Positions 9,261-18,284 of a DNA stretch of 64,000 nucleotides are shown piece by piece. The stretch is from Ottowia thiooxydans DSM 14619 (GTDB taxonomy: Bacteria; Pseudomonadota; Gammaproteobacteria; Burkholderiales; Burkholderiaceae_C). Location of the stretch: NCBI RefSeq assembly GCF_000422885.1, contig NZ_AUGX01000026.1, positions 1 through 64,000 of the forward strand, written 5' to 3'. The notes under the pieces are model-generated. The model did not search any database and was not told the DNA's origin. It worked only from the letters and a program-made list of their open reading frames with translations. Made by a program: the position numbers and the translations under genes. Position 1 is the stretch's first letter; every line of letters starts with the position of its first letter.

Positions 9261-9938
9261 TCAAGGGGCGTTCTCGCCCTCCAGAGTGGCTTCAAACCCT
9301 TGAAGCACCGATTGATGCAACAGTGCCTTCACCCGGCTGATGGCTCGCGGGTCCGCTCTTGAAATCAGCTCGGCGCACGCGGCCACTTCGGTCTCCAATT
9401 GTTCCGGCGGCACCACGCTCCAGAGCAAACCCCATTGAAGAGCCTGCTGCGCATTGAACTCCTGGCCAAACCACAGCAGTGCTTTGGCCCGGCTCAAGCC
9501 TATGAGGCGAGGTAACAACGCATGCACGCCGCCCGTGCCGGGCAATCCGAGTTGTGCTTCAGGGAGTTTGAATCTTGCGTTGTCACTTGCGATCACCAGG
9601 TCGCAGTTCAGCGCCAACTCAAGGCCAGCGCCAACCGCCCAACCGTGCACGGCTGCGATGGATGGCTTCTCGCTGTTGACCAACGCATCCGCAACCGCCT
9701 GTAGCGCTGCCACGAAGGCGGAGGTGCCAGGCGCATCTCTATCCTTTCCGGCGCAAAACGCACGACCTTCGCCCTTGATGATCAAGACCTTCACCTGCGG
9801 GTCTGCAATACCTTGCTGGATGCATGCCAGAAGTTCGGCGGCCATCTCGGGTGTGAGGGCGTTCAGGCTCTGCGGTCTGTGCAGCTGAATCTCCCACACG
9901 TCATGCTGGTGTTTGCAAAGAATCTCCGGCGTGTTCAC
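9261..9938 (-). CDS. Enoyl-CoA hydratase/isomerase (crotonase) family protein
   Basis: A 225-residue crotonase-fold protein. The oxyanion-hole segment AFCAGKD and the helix segment GWAVGAGLELALNCD carry the first catalytic-type glutamate. LPEAQLGLPGTGG carries the second. Both glutamates of true hydratases therefore appear to be kept. The start is GTG at 9938, overlapping the stop of the preceding gene as GTGA, so translation is probably coupled. It forms an operon with a dimethylformamidase-like enzyme and a Bug solute receptor, suggesting catabolism of an imported compound through CoA esters. Confidence 0.85.
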   Translation of the reverse strand: MNTPEILCKHQHDVWEIQLHRPQSLNALTPEMAAELLACIQQGIADPQVKVLIIKGEGRAFCAGKDRDAPGTSAFVAALQAVADALVNSEKPSIAAVHGWAVGAGLELALNCDLVIASDNARFKLPEAQLGLPGTGGVHALLPRLIGLSRAKALLWFGQEFNAQQALQWGLLWSVVPPEQLETEVAACAELISRADPRAISRVKALLHQSVLQGFEATLEGENAP

Positions 9939-12283
9939 GTGCTCTCCACGGGCATGAGCGATTCTGTCTTCTTCATATAGGGTCCTTCTGAGGGGTATGG
10001 AACAGCAAACGCATTCAAAACGTTGGCGAGCAACCTCCCCATTTTCTCGTCAACTCCCAGGACCCAGCTGGCTCCTACGGCACCGGCATTGAAAACTCTA
10101 CCGCCTGCGGGACGATCCCACACAATCATTTCGCATGAGAGCCCGTCCAATGATTTTGTAGGCGTTTCGAAATAGCCCAGATACGCATCCATTTTGCCGG
10201 GGCTATCCCTCACCCCTTGTGCAATGACCGTGATGCCCTTCTGTGGCTCGGGTACATCGGCGTCATGCGGAATGTGAGGTGTCATGCGCATCAAGGTCGC
10301 TGTCGTCAAATCCCATTCGTGGCCAATAGCCCGGGGAAGGCTTCCATCGGGGCCATGTCCAAAGGTGTCACCGTTTTTCAGCTCGGTCGCAAATGGTGTA
10401 TTGAAGAGTGCGTGACTGACATCGCCCACTTTATAGACACCAAAGTCTTGCGCTTCTGCAAAACCCCACCCGGCCGTTTCAAGGCCAATCGCCTCCGTGC
10501 TCGGCCTGCCTGCAAATCGCCATAGTCCGCCCCTTCGCCCATCCTGGCTGTGATACTGCTCGCCGTGCGGTCCGGCAGGAGCCATCACGTCTTCACCATC
10601 TTCTTCGGAGCCGTCGTGAACGGTGCGCGTCTTGCGTTGCTCCATGACATGTCCACTCTCGTCAAAACTGACACGCCAGTACATGGAATTTCCGGAAAGC
10701 ACGATGGCGTGGCCACCTAGATCTAGATACTTTTCCAGGCCGTTGCGCGCAGGCTCAGACCAATATTCGCTATGGCCGTTGATGATGACGGCGCTGTATT
10801 CATTGAGCAGACTGGGTGATCGATGAAGATCAATGTCCGCGATCAAGTCGTACTCGTAATCATGGGAGTCCAGCCAGGTGTGAAGTTCCCGCTCAAGCCG
10901 CGTCCATTGCGCAAAGCCGCTGCCCGCAGGGTCATATTTTTCATAGGGCGCCGTATGCGGCCTGGGCATGCGTGTGCCCGCGTAGTAGGTGGGTTGCCCG
11001 CCGTGGTGGTAGGAATACACACACTGCTGAGGTGCCAGCGGGTGGCTGTTCGGCAAACCCGTGCATCGCCGCGGCCAAGTGGCTGGCTGCAAATACGATG
11101 CCGCGAACGGTGTGGCGGCATAGGCCAACCAGCTATTGGTGGCACAAAGAACCAGTAGCTTTGGTGCAGGCGCTTGCCTGTTTCGTTTGACGACGAAGGT
11201 CACGTCGTAACGTGCAGGCTTCCCATTCAAAGCGTATTCAAAGCGCGCCACATATAGGCCGGAACGGGCGTTCTCTGGAATGTGGAACACATGCGTAGGT
11301 TCCCAATCACAGTCGACCAAGTCGTCGCTTGCGAACCTCAGGCCAGCGCGATCTGGTGGCGCGCTGTGCTCAAAGTGCAGGCTAGGGTCGTCGCGGTAGC
11401 GAGGCACCGTGCTCGGATCGAATGCTGGCCCGTTAATGACCCGGGTACCGTGGTTCACAAGGCTACCGTGGCGCTCGTTCGGGGAAGAGTCGCGAACCAG
11501 TGTACCGGTCAATTCATTCAAAGGCCAGCATGCAAGGACGTCAGGGTGATCAACTGGGCTTACCCCAAGAGCCTGAACCCGCGCTGCCATATCCGCTGCA
11601 TCAAGCGCTGACCCATACAACGTGGGCATGGCCAAGTCGCCCTCAAGGAACATATCAGCGACTCCGCCTAACCCACACGCACCAAGCCTGATGGGACAGT
11701 CTTCAACGCTGACTGCGCGGGTAAGCTGGGTGCGAGCGACGCATGTTCCATCCAGCCAGATCTCTGCGCGCTCGTGATCAATGACCGCAGCGACGTGCAC
11801 CCACTGTTTCAGGCTGATGGGCGCGGGCGATTTCAGAAGCCCGGGAGTGCTATCACTCTCCACGTCAGGGCTTACGCTGCAACCGAATGCGAGGTATCCC
11901 TCAGGATCCACAAACAAGCCAATCCCCTTGGCATCAACGCGTTGCTCCATCTGCGAGAACACGCATTGCCAATCCCTGAAGCTCCAGACCTTGAGCCAAC
12001 CCTCAAACGTCAACTGAGGAACCGGACCCGCCGGCAAGCCGCAGGGCACATGAGCGTAAGACCCAGGGTGAATAGGTTGAAGGCGAGGTTCAGGGCAAGC
12101 CCGTTTCTCCAGCACCTCGTCTTTCGCAGGCGAGTCCAGGTCCGGCCCCAAGCGGCAAAGCGAGACCGAGTAAGGCCTGTCGGCGCTGACGTGAAGCGTG
12201 ATCTGCTGGCCAGCCTCTACGCTGATCTGATCAGCGTAGGCGTGAAGGCCGGGAAGCTCCACGGCCCGATGTGGCGCGATCAT
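9935..12283 (-). CDS. N,N-dimethylformamidase large (beta) subunit-like protein
   Basis: A 782-residue protein related to the large subunit of N,N-dimethylformamidase (DmfA2). The middle third resembles a LamG/jelly-roll domain (about residues 80-230). It is followed by the glutamine-amidotransferase-like catalytic part with YSYHHGGQPTYYAG and INGHSEYWS. Known DMFase uses a mononuclear iron held by two Tyr and one Glu; the Tyr-rich block and the HSEYW Glu could supply these. No small subunit gene is adjacent, so the enzyme is an orphan and the substrate may be another amide. Start is ATG 12283; TTG 12289, overlapping the previous stop, is an alternative. Confidence 0.8.
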   Translation of the reverse strand: MIAPHRAVELPGLHAYADQISVEAGQQITLHVSADRPYSVSLCRLGPDLDSPAKDEVLEKRACPEPRLQPIHPGSYAHVPCGLPAGPVPQLTFEGWLKVWSFRDWQCVFSQMEQRVDAKGIGLFVDPEGYLAFGCSVSPDVESDSTPGLLKSPAPISLKQWVHVAAVIDHERAEIWLDGTCVARTQLTRAVSVEDCPIRLGACGLGGVADMFLEGDLAMPTLYGSALDAADMAARVQALGVSPVDHPDVLACWPLNELTGTLVRDSSPNERHGSLVNHGTRVINGPAFDPSTVPRYRDDPSLHFEHSAPPDRAGLRFASDDLVDCDWEPTHVFHIPENARSGLYVARFEYALNGKPARYDVTFVVKRNRQAPAPKLLVLCATNSWLAYAATPFAASYLQPATWPRRCTGLPNSHPLAPQQCVYSYHHGGQPTYYAGTRMPRPHTAPYEKYDPAGSGFAQWTRLERELHTWLDSHDYEYDLIADIDLHRSPSLLNEYSAVIINGHSEYWSEPARNGLEKYLDLGGHAIVLSGNSMYWRVSFDESGHVMEQRKTRTVHDGSEEDGEDVMAPAGPHGEQYHSQDGRRGGLWRFAGRPSTEAIGLETAGWGFAEAQDFGVYKVGDVSHALFNTPFATELKNGDTFGHGPDGSLPRAIGHEWDLTTATLMRMTPHIPHDADVPEPQKGITVIAQGVRDSPGKMDAYLGYFETPTKSLDGLSCEMIVWDRPAGGRVFNAGAVGASWVLGVDEKMGRLLANVLNAFAVPYPSEGPYMKKTESLMPVEST

Positions 12284-12285
12284 GC

Positions 12286-13254
12286 TCAATCGATGGTGAA
12301 ACCGGAAGCTTTGACCACCGGCCTCCAGGTGGCCAGATCGCTGCTGACCAAGGAGCTCAGTTCAGCCGGCGTGCTGGGATGAGACTCCATGCCAAGCTTG
12401 AGCAAGCGTTCCTGAACGCTCTTCTGCGCCAGCACCTTGTTCAATGCCGCATTGAGCCGTTCAGACGTTGCATCAGGCGTTGTTCGCGGTACAAACAGGG
12501 CTGTCCATTCCAGGGAATCAAAGCCGGAAACCCCGAGCTCTTTCAGAGTGGGAACCTCTGGCAACAGCTGGGCGCGCTTGGTGCCATTGACCGCAAGGAC
12601 GCGCATTTTTCCGGATTGCGAGTGTTGCGCCACATCCAGGATAGGCAGAATGCCGGCGCTGATCTGGTTGCCCAGGAGATCTTGAACCAAAGGCGCAGCA
12701 CCCTTGTACGGAACAGCTTGCAGCGAGACCTTGGCATCCGCGCCCAGCTTGTAGCCAATGAAGTGCGACACGCTTCCCGCAGCGGGCACGCCGAAGCTGG
12801 AAAGCTTGGCATCCCCTTTGGCTAGATCTATCCACTGCTTGACGTCGGTGGCGGCAACCGAGCTGGGCAGAGCTATCGCTTCATAGAAGCTGGTCATCCG
12901 CCCAATAGGTTTGAAATCTGCCACGGAATCGTATTTCACGGCCTTGGAGGTGAGCGGCAGCATGACCATCATGTGCGAATTAGCCACCAGTATCGTGGTG
13001 CCGTCCCCCGGCAAGGCGCGCACGTAATCGGCGGCAATTTGGCCCCCTGCGCCGGCCCTGTTCTCTACCACTACAGAAGTTTTGATCTCATCTTTCAGAC
13101 CCTCTGCCACCATCCGGGCCACAGCATCGGCCGAGCCACCCGCCGGATACCCCACGATCAATCGAACCGGCCCTTTCAAATCCTGCGCCTGAGGGGCGGT
13201 ACTGAAGGCCAATAGGGCTGCGGTGGCTAGGATGAGTTGGCGAGGTAGGTTCAT
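12286..13254 (-). CDS. Bug-family (tripartite tricarboxylate transporter) substrate-binding protein
   Basis: A 322-residue periplasmic receptor with a signal peptide (LILATAALLAFSTAPQAQ). The Bug motif VRLIVGYPAGGSADAVARM is followed by VENRAGAGGQIAADYV. Such receptors bind carboxylates or related small molecules. Bug genes are greatly expanded in Burkholderiales and are often unlinked to TctAB membrane genes, as here. It is the first gene of the minus-strand operon with the DMFase-like enzyme and crotonase, and is divergent from a LysR gene. Confidence 0.92.
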   Translation of the reverse strand: MNLPRQLILATAALLAFSTAPQAQDLKGPVRLIVGYPAGGSADAVARMVAEGLKDEIKTSVVVENRAGAGGQIAADYVRALPGDGTTILVANSHMMVMLPLTSKAVKYDSVADFKPIGRMTSFYEAIALPSSVAATDVKQWIDLAKGDAKLSSFGVPAAGSVSHFIGYKLGADAKVSLQAVPYKGAAPLVQDLLGNQISAGILPILDVAQHSQSGKMRVLAVNGTKRAQLLPEVPTLKELGVSGFDSLEWTALFVPRTTPDATSERLNAALNKVLAQKSVQERLLKLGMESHPSTPAELSSLVSSDLATWRPVVKASGFTID

Positions 13255-13299
13255 GGGGGGGCTCCGTGGGATGAGTGACGAGCGTTCTTAGACCAAATA

Positions 13300-13401
13300 C
13301 TGTTCAGTTAGTCAAAAACCGTTCGGGCTGAGCTTGTCGAAGCCTTTACGCTACAAGCAGGCCCTTCGACAGGCTCAGGGCGAACGGAGCTAACTGAACA
13401 G
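13300..13401. repeat. Nested inverted repeat (REP-like element, copy 1)
   Basis: An inner pair of arms (13319-13344 and 13360-13387), both built around CTGAGC[T/C]TGTCGAAG, can pair into a long hairpin. It is enclosed by an outer perfect 12-bp pair, CTGTTCAGTTAG (13300-13311) and CTAACTGAACAG (13390-13401). The element sits between divergent genes. Related arms occur at 15614-15673 and 29991-30016. Confidence 0.75.
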
Positions 13402-13483
13402 CATTGCGCTTAGCCCCCATCTTCCGGCCAAGCAGCCGCATTGGGTAGCATGCTCGCATTGATATCTTCTATACGTGAAGCGT

Positions 13484-14401
13484 ATGACCACCAAACTTGA
13501 TCGCCTTCATCTGGTTCTGACCTTCCTGGCTGTGGCGCAGCACGGCAACCTGTCGGCGGCGGCCAAGGCCCTCGGAACCACGCAACCCACGGTCAGCCGT
13601 CGGCTACGCGATCTGGAGGTTCTACTGGGAACGCGCCTGGCAGCGCGAACCACCCACAGATTTCATCTCACCCCTGAAGGAATTGAGCTGCAACGCCGAG
13701 CCATGGTGTGGTCGGACGAGTGGTCGGAGTGGGAGCATGACCTGAAGACGACTACTTCCGTACCCAGAGGCGTCTTGACCATCGTCGGCCCTCATGCGTA
13801 TGGCAATAGCTTTCTCATGGAGGCCATAGGGCAGTACCGGGCCACCTACCCGCAAGTGCAGGTGAGGCTCAGGCTCACAGACGGCGCGGTGGATCTCATT
13901 AAAGAGGGGGCTGATCTGTGGGTATGCGCTGGCGGCTCACAGGATCAGACCCTGCATGTTCGGCGCCTGGGGCTCATGCGCCGGATACTGATCGCTTCCA
14001 AGGACTACCCAGGCCGAACAATACGGCAGCCAGAGCACCTGAAGGACCATCCGCTCATAGGGTTGATTCCTCTGGTCTACGACCGTTTGGTTCTCAGGTC
14101 GGTTCGCACGGAGGAACGGCGCGAGGTCCGTATGCAGTCAGCCGTGGCCACGGACGGATTGCTGTCCAGCTACAGAGGGATTCAATTGGGAATGGGGATC
14201 GGGGCCTCGGCATTCTGGCTTTGTGGGCCAGACTTGGCGAGTGGTGCAGTCAAGCGCATCTTGCCAAGCTGGGAGCTTGAACCGGTACCGATTGAAGTGG
14301 TCACCGTAGCAGGGAGGTTTAGGCCTGCCCGGATTGATGCCTTTGTGGAAATTTTGAGCCGGTTGATGGCGAACACCAAAGGGTTTGAGCCGTCGAGTTG
14401 A
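13484..14401 (+). CDS. LysR-family transcriptional regulator
   Basis: A 305-residue LysR protein beginning MTTKLDRLHLVLTFLAVAQH, with the DNA-contact helix TTQPTVSRRLRDLE. It is divergent from the Bug/DMFase/crotonase operon and probably regulates it. ATG 13484 is chosen; GTG 13475 is possible. The inverted pair ATACG-TGAAG-CGTAT (13471-13485) overlaps the start and may be an autoregulatory site. Confidence 0.88.
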   Translation: MTTKLDRLHLVLTFLAVAQHGNLSAAAKALGTTQPTVSRRLRDLEVLLGTRLAARTTHRFHLTPEGIELQRRAMVWSDEWSEWEHDLKTTTSVPRGVLTIVGPHAYGNSFLMEAIGQYRATYPQVQVRLRLTDGAVDLIKEGADLWVCAGGSQDQTLHVRRLGLMRRILIASKDYPGRTIRQPEHLKDHPLIGLIPLVYDRLVLRSVRTEERREVRMQSAVATDGLLSSYRGIQLGMGIGASAFWLCGPDLASGAVKRILPSWELEPVPIEVVTVAGRFRPARIDAFVEILSRLMANTKGFEPSS

Positions 14402-14660
14402 TGCCGTTTGCCCTTGAGCGTGTTCGTCCCTCCATCCTTAGCAGGCAATCACTGCTTGCCGCTACTTGCCGCGATTTGCTGCGGTAAGCTTACCTGCGCG
14501 CTGCGCGATGTGTGCATTGACGCAGTGAGTCAGCGTCTAATCCAACAGATCGTAACCGTGCGCCGCCCTTGGTGTTTACGTTGAACATCGCGGCGCGAGA
14601 GGTACGCCCCTGTGGAGCAAGGTCGCTGCAGGTCAATCTGAAATTCAGGGAGCACTCTTC

Positions 14661-15527
14661 ATGAAAAAGACTATCGCAATTGTGGGCATGGGTGAAATGG
14701 GTGCTGGCGTGGCTGGCCGCCTCGTTGAGAATGGCATCGAAGTCATCACCGTACTGAGCGGCCGTAGCGCAGCCAGTGCGGAGCGCGCTCAGCGAGCCGG
14801 CGTACGTGTTGTGGCGAGCGACGCAGAGATGATCGAGCAAGCAGATGCGTTTCTGTCCATCCTGCCGCCTGCGCAGGCAGGTGCGTTGGCCGACCGAATC
14901 CGGCCCGTCATCCAAGCCAAGAAACCTGCGGTGACTTATGTCGATTGCAATGCTGTGGCGCCAGAGACCGTCAAGTCAATCGCTGCGAAGTTCTCTGCCT
15001 TGGGATTGCCATTCATCGATGCCGCCATCATTGGGCCGCCGCCAAAGCCGGGTGCCGCTGTGACGCGGTTCTACGCGTCAGGTGCTGAGTTGAGCGTTTT
15101 CTTGGAGTTGAATTCTTACGGCCTGGACGTGCGAGCACTCGGCCCGCTTCCGGGAGAGGCGGCAGCACTCAAGATGTCGTACGCGGGTATCACCAAGGGA
15201 TTCCAGGCTCTTGCAACCGCCATGGTCCTGGGGGCCAAAGAGTACGACGTGACTGATGCGTTTCTGAACGAGTTGCGCACCAGCCAACCGATGTTATTGA
15301 AATGGATTGTGAGCGAATTGCCGCGCATGGTTCCGAAAGCTCATCGGTGGGTTGGCGAGATGAATGAGATCTCCCTCTTTCTCAATTCAGAGCAGGGGGC
15401 TTCGGAGATCTTTGCTGGAGCCGCCAAGTTGTACGAAGCAGTGGCTGCAGACAACGCCGTCGGGAGTGAGTCGCCAAGAGTCAAGGCTCTTGATCAGTTT
15501 GTTGCTCAAGAGAAAGGCGGGGTGTGA
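14661..15527 (+). CDS. NAD(P)-dependent dehydrogenase, 6-phosphogluconate-dehydrogenase-like with DUF1932
   Basis: A 288-residue protein with an N-terminal Rossmann domain (IAIVGMGEMGAGVAGRL) of the beta-hydroxyacid dehydrogenase type. A C-terminal helical DUF1932 domain follows (GPLPGEAAALKMSYAGITKG, whose Lys is at the catalytic-lysine position). It should oxidise a beta-hydroxyacid-like substrate with NAD(P). The product is not predictable. The gene stands alone downstream of the LysR gene and is followed by a perfect hairpin that could terminate transcription. Confidence 0.85.
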   Translation: MKKTIAIVGMGEMGAGVAGRLVENGIEVITVLSGRSAASAERAQRAGVRVVASDAEMIEQADAFLSILPPAQAGALADRIRPVIQAKKPAVTYVDCNAVAPETVKSIAAKFSALGLPFIDAAIIGPPPKPGAAVTRFYASGAELSVFLELNSYGLDVRALGPLPGEAAALKMSYAGITKGFQALATAMVLGAKEYDVTDAFLNELRTSQPMLLKWIVSELPRMVPKAHRWVGEMNEISLFLNSEQGASEIFAGAAKLYEAVAADNAVGSESPRVKALDQFVAQEKGGV

Positions 15528-15613
15528 CGAACGCCTTTGCAGTCAAAAAACGGGTTGGCGCCCAAGGTTTCCAAACTCTTGACCCCGTTGCTCCGAGATT
15601 TTGAATTTCCTAT

Positions 15614-15673
15614 CCGTTCGGGCTGAGCTTGTCGAAGCTTTGCGCAACGCTTCGACAAGCTCAGCCCGAACGG
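15614..15673. repeat. Perfect 25-bp inverted repeat (REP-like element, copy 2) and probable terminator
   Basis: Arms 15614-15638 and 15649-15673 are exact reverse complements of 25 bp with a 10-nt loop. Each contains CTGAGCTTGTCGAAGC or its inverse. The right arm is followed by TTTT (15674-15677), so on the plus strand it has the form of a rho-independent terminator for the dehydrogenase gene ending at 15527. The remainder of 15528-15838 shows no gene. Confidence 0.85.
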
Positions 15674-15838
15674 TTTTATATTCTTGAAAGCGAGTAAGAA
15701 TGAAACGCTGACGCCCGCTGGCTGGAGAACGCCTGGGGGTAGGCGGGGAGCTCTGCAACTGAGTCGCGTTGAATCCATCAGCACCGTTCAGGCTCAGGAC
15801 TAATACATCACAGTGCCAGATCAATAGCCTTCAGAAAA

Positions 15839-16480
15839 ATGCACGGCCCGGACCCAAAAACAAAACACCCCATGCCGGGCTTTCCACAGGTGTGCTTCAT
15901 CAAGAACACCGTGCAGAACCCGAACATTGTCATTGGCGACTACACGTACTACGACGACCCTGAAGATTCGGTGAACTTTGAGCGCAATGTTCTCTATCAC
16001 TTCCCATTCATCGGCGACAAGCTGGTCATAGGCAAGTTCTGCGCCATTGCACGTGGTGTGAAGTTCATCATGAACGGCGCCAATCACAAGATATCCGGCA
16101 TATCCACGTACCCATTCCAGATCTTCGGAAGTGGATGGGAGGCGGTCATGCCTGCTCCCGGTGACTTGCCGTTCAAGGGTGACACCATCATCGGTAACGA
16201 TGTCTGGATTGGCTACGAGGCGCTCATCATGCCCGGGGTCCGAATTGGGAACGGAGCCATTGTGTCTTCACGTTCAGTGGTCGTGTCTGATGTCCCCCCG
16301 TACACCATCGTGGGTGGCAATCCAGCCAAGCCCATTAAGCAGCGCTTTGAGCCCGAGGATGCAGCCAAGCTCAATGAGATCGCGTGGTGGGACTGGCCCA
16401 TTGAGAAGATCACAGAGCACCTGGGGAAAATTGTGGCGGGTGACATTGACGCATTACGCCAGTGCGCTAGTAGTCTTTAG
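15839..16480 (+). CDS. Vat-type (streptogramin A) O-acetyltransferase, xenobiotic acetyltransferase family
   Basis: A 213-residue left-handed beta-helix acetyltransferase. The N-terminus MHGPDPKTK aligns with the start of VatD as I recall it, which supports ATG 15839. The active-site block FIMNGANHK carries the catalytic histidine (His83). KGDTIIGNDVWIG, IGNGAIVSSRSVV and YTIVGGNPAKPIKQRF are hexapeptide-repeat and CoA-binding segments. The family acetylates virginiamycin-type or chloramphenicol-like hydroxyls with acetyl-CoA, probably as a trimer. A chromosomal environmental homologue may have another natural substrate. It is not in an obvious operon. Confidence 0.9.
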   Translation: MHGPDPKTKHPMPGFPQVCFIKNTVQNPNIVIGDYTYYDDPEDSVNFERNVLYHFPFIGDKLVIGKFCAIARGVKFIMNGANHKISGISTYPFQIFGSGWEAVMPAPGDLPFKGDTIIGNDVWIGYEALIMPGVRIGNGAIVSSRSVVVSDVPPYTIVGGNPAKPIKQRFEPEDAAKLNEIAWWDWPIEKITEHLGKIVAGDIDALRQCASSL

Positions 16481-16609
16481 CGGGGTTCCCTGCTAGGTGT
16501 GCTTGCGAGCGCACGACATAACCCTGTTCCCGTTCTTCAGGGCATCCGTGCATCCGGGGATGACGGTGAACCAAAATAGTGATTTTTCTCTTCACGAAGC
16601 GGGCTGTTC

Positions 16610-16638
16610 GCCGGGACCGCCGAGCTCCCGCTCGGCAT
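16610..16638. repeat. Dispersed hairpin repeat, copy 1 of a 29-bp family
   Basis: A 29-bp sequence whose core GCCGAGCTCCCGCTCGGC forms a 6-bp stem with a 6-nt loop. Near-identical copies lie at 41031-41059 and 42260-42284. All three are intergenic. Confidence 0.7.
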
Positions 16639-16757
16639 TGCAGCAGATGCAGATCCCACGAATGCCAATCAGGCGCTCGGCGTCGGCTGCTCCAGCCAAT
16701 ACCATGTGGAACCACGTATGCGAGTCCTAGTGTGAACACGCTCTAGATCAGACAACA

Positions 16758-17120
16758 ATGCCAACCAAATCCGTAGAAGCCCTTCTCGAAGACATTCGTT
16801 TCCTGAGCGAAGACCGTCATGCCACCGTCCAAGCGGTCCGATCCTTGGTGAAGAAGCTCGTGAAACCTTTGGCAGAAGAGGTCAAGTACGGAGGCATCCT
16901 GTTCACCTCAGGCGTTCAGTTCGGTGGCGTGTTCGCATACAAGGATCACGTGTCCGTAGAGTTTTCTCATGGTGCCTCCATTGCTGACGAGTTGGGGCAC
17001 CTGCAGGGCGGAGGCAAGTTTCGGCGACACATCAAGTTGAAAGCCCCAGCCGATGTCGAATTGACACAGCTAGCTGACTACATTCCGCTGGCGTTGCAAG
17101 CGGCGAAAGGGGCCGCTTGA
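16758..17120 (+). CDS. DUF1801 domain-containing protein
   Basis: A 120-residue soluble protein of the DUF1801 family. Visible family blocks are VKPLAEEVKYGGILF, GVFAYKDHVSVEF and LGHLQGGGKFRRHIKL. The biochemical role of DUF1801 is unknown to me. The gene is alone on the plus strand, convergent with the AhpD/azoreductase operon. Confidence 0.8.
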   Translation: MPTKSVEALLEDIRFLSEDRHATVQAVRSLVKKLVKPLAEEVKYGGILFTSGVQFGGVFAYKDHVSVEFSHGASIADELGHLQGGGKFRRHIKLKAPADVELTQLADYIPLALQAAKGAA

Positions 17121-17229
17121 CGCCTTGGCTGAGCCAAGCTATTCCGTGACCGAACGCGGCCTGCCACCATGGAGCGAGAATTTCCAAGCGCTGCCACCCA
17201 GATGACTAGCTGCCATCTGTGCTCGCGTC

Positions 17230-17661
17230 TCACTGACGCATGCCAATCGCCAAGCGATTGAATGCACTCATCAGTGCGATGGCAAAGCTCAAGTCGGAGA
17301 TTTCCGCGTCGCTGAAATGCGCTTTGAGCGGCTCGAAATCTTCATCAGGTGCATGAGTGGTTGCTACGGCCACCAGTGATTCTGTCCAGGCCAACGCGGC
17401 CTTTTCGCGTTCGCTGAACAGCGCGCTTACGCGCCAGCCGGCCAAGCTGTCCAGCTTGGCGTTCGGCACACCACCGGCGCGCAGAGCCGCTGCGTGCATT
17501 TCCAGACAGAAAGCGCATCCATTGATCTGGGAAACGCGTAGATAGACCAGCTCGATCAATGGTTTCCCAAGGCTGCTCTTGTCCAGGGCGGTCTTGGTGA
17601 GGCCGAGGCCCCGATAGGCATCAGGTGAGAGGGTTTGATAAGGCAATCGAAGTGTGTTCAT
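17230..17661 (-). CDS. Carboxymuconolactone decarboxylase / AhpD-family protein
   Basis: A 143-residue all-helical AhpD-like protein. The redox motif is NGCAFCLEMH, with Cys49, Cys52 and His56 in the usual C-x2-C-x3-H spacing, so it is probably a peroxidase or thiol-disulfide carrier. Its ATG overlaps the stop of the upstream azoreductase gene (ATGA at 17658-17661), indicating coupled translation. The operon also contains a GNAT gene and lies divergent from a MocR regulator. Confidence 0.9.
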   Translation of the reverse strand: MNTLRLPYQTLSPDAYRGLGLTKTALDKSSLGKPLIELVYLRVSQINGCAFCLEMHAAALRAGGVPNAKLDSLAGWRVSALFSEREKAALAWTESLVAVATTHAPDEDFEPLKAHFSDAEISDLSFAIALMSAFNRLAIGMRQ

Positions 17662-18272
17662 GACATGGTTCCGGCATCAAGGGTGGGAGCGAAGAATGAA
17701 GTCAGCGCGTGGTGGACTTGATCCAGTACATCTGAGCTTGGGTATGGCCCTGCCAAGTACAGGAATTGAACCTCGTGAATACCTATAGTGGACAAAGCAT
17801 GACGCAGGTAGGGCGTCAGGAAGTCGGGCTGCCTGGCCGTATCGCCAACGCACGCACCGCCTGAGCGCACCAGTACCAGGGTGGGGCGATCCTGCAGCAA
17901 GCCGACTTTGCCTTCCGATGTCACCGTGAAGCTGCGGGCTATGCGCAGTACATGATCGATCCACAGTTTCAGCGTGGCCGGTACGGTGAAGTTGTGCATC
18001 GGGGTGCTGATCAGCAATCCGTCGGTGGCTTCCAATTCGCTAATCAGCCGCTCGGAAAGCTCCAGGGCGGGGTCATCGAAGGGCGCTAACGAGGTAATGG
18101 CATTCGCGTATTGCGCAGTCAGTGGCGCAAGAGGTTCAGCCACCAGGCTGCGCGTGGTCATGCTAACGCCGTGCTCGCGGGATTCACCATCCCTCAAAAC
18201 CGCTGCCACCTGTTGCGCCCCCAGAGACTGGTTGCCCATGGGGCTGCATTCCAGAAAGAGAATGTGATTCAT
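17658..18272 (-). CDS. FMN-dependent NADH-azoreductase / NAD(P)H quinone reductase (AzoR-like)
   Basis: A 204-residue flavodoxin-fold enzyme. The start LFLECSPMGNQSLG matches the AzoR FMN phosphate loop, and STPMHNFTVPATLKLWIDHV is the conserved AzoR substrate/FMN segment. It should reduce quinones or azo compounds using NAD(P)H in the cytoplasm. It sits between a GNAT gene and an AhpD gene. Together these look like an electrophile or oxidative-stress module. Confidence 0.9.
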   Translation of the reverse strand: MNHILFLECSPMGNQSLGAQQVAAVLRDGESREHGVSMTTRSLVAEPLAPLTAQYANAITSLAPFDDPALELSERLISELEATDGLLISTPMHNFTVPATLKLWIDHVLRIARSFTVTSEGKVGLLQDRPTLVLVRSGGACVGDTARQPDFLTPYLRHALSTIGIHEVQFLYLAGPYPSSDVLDQVHHALTSFFAPTLDAGTMS

Positions 18273-18284
18273 GGTCTTAGTACC

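Noticed and set aside
13300-13401. CRISPR or insertion-sequence end
   Set aside because: Only one palindrome with no regularly spaced repeats and no transposase gene; it fits a REP-like element better.
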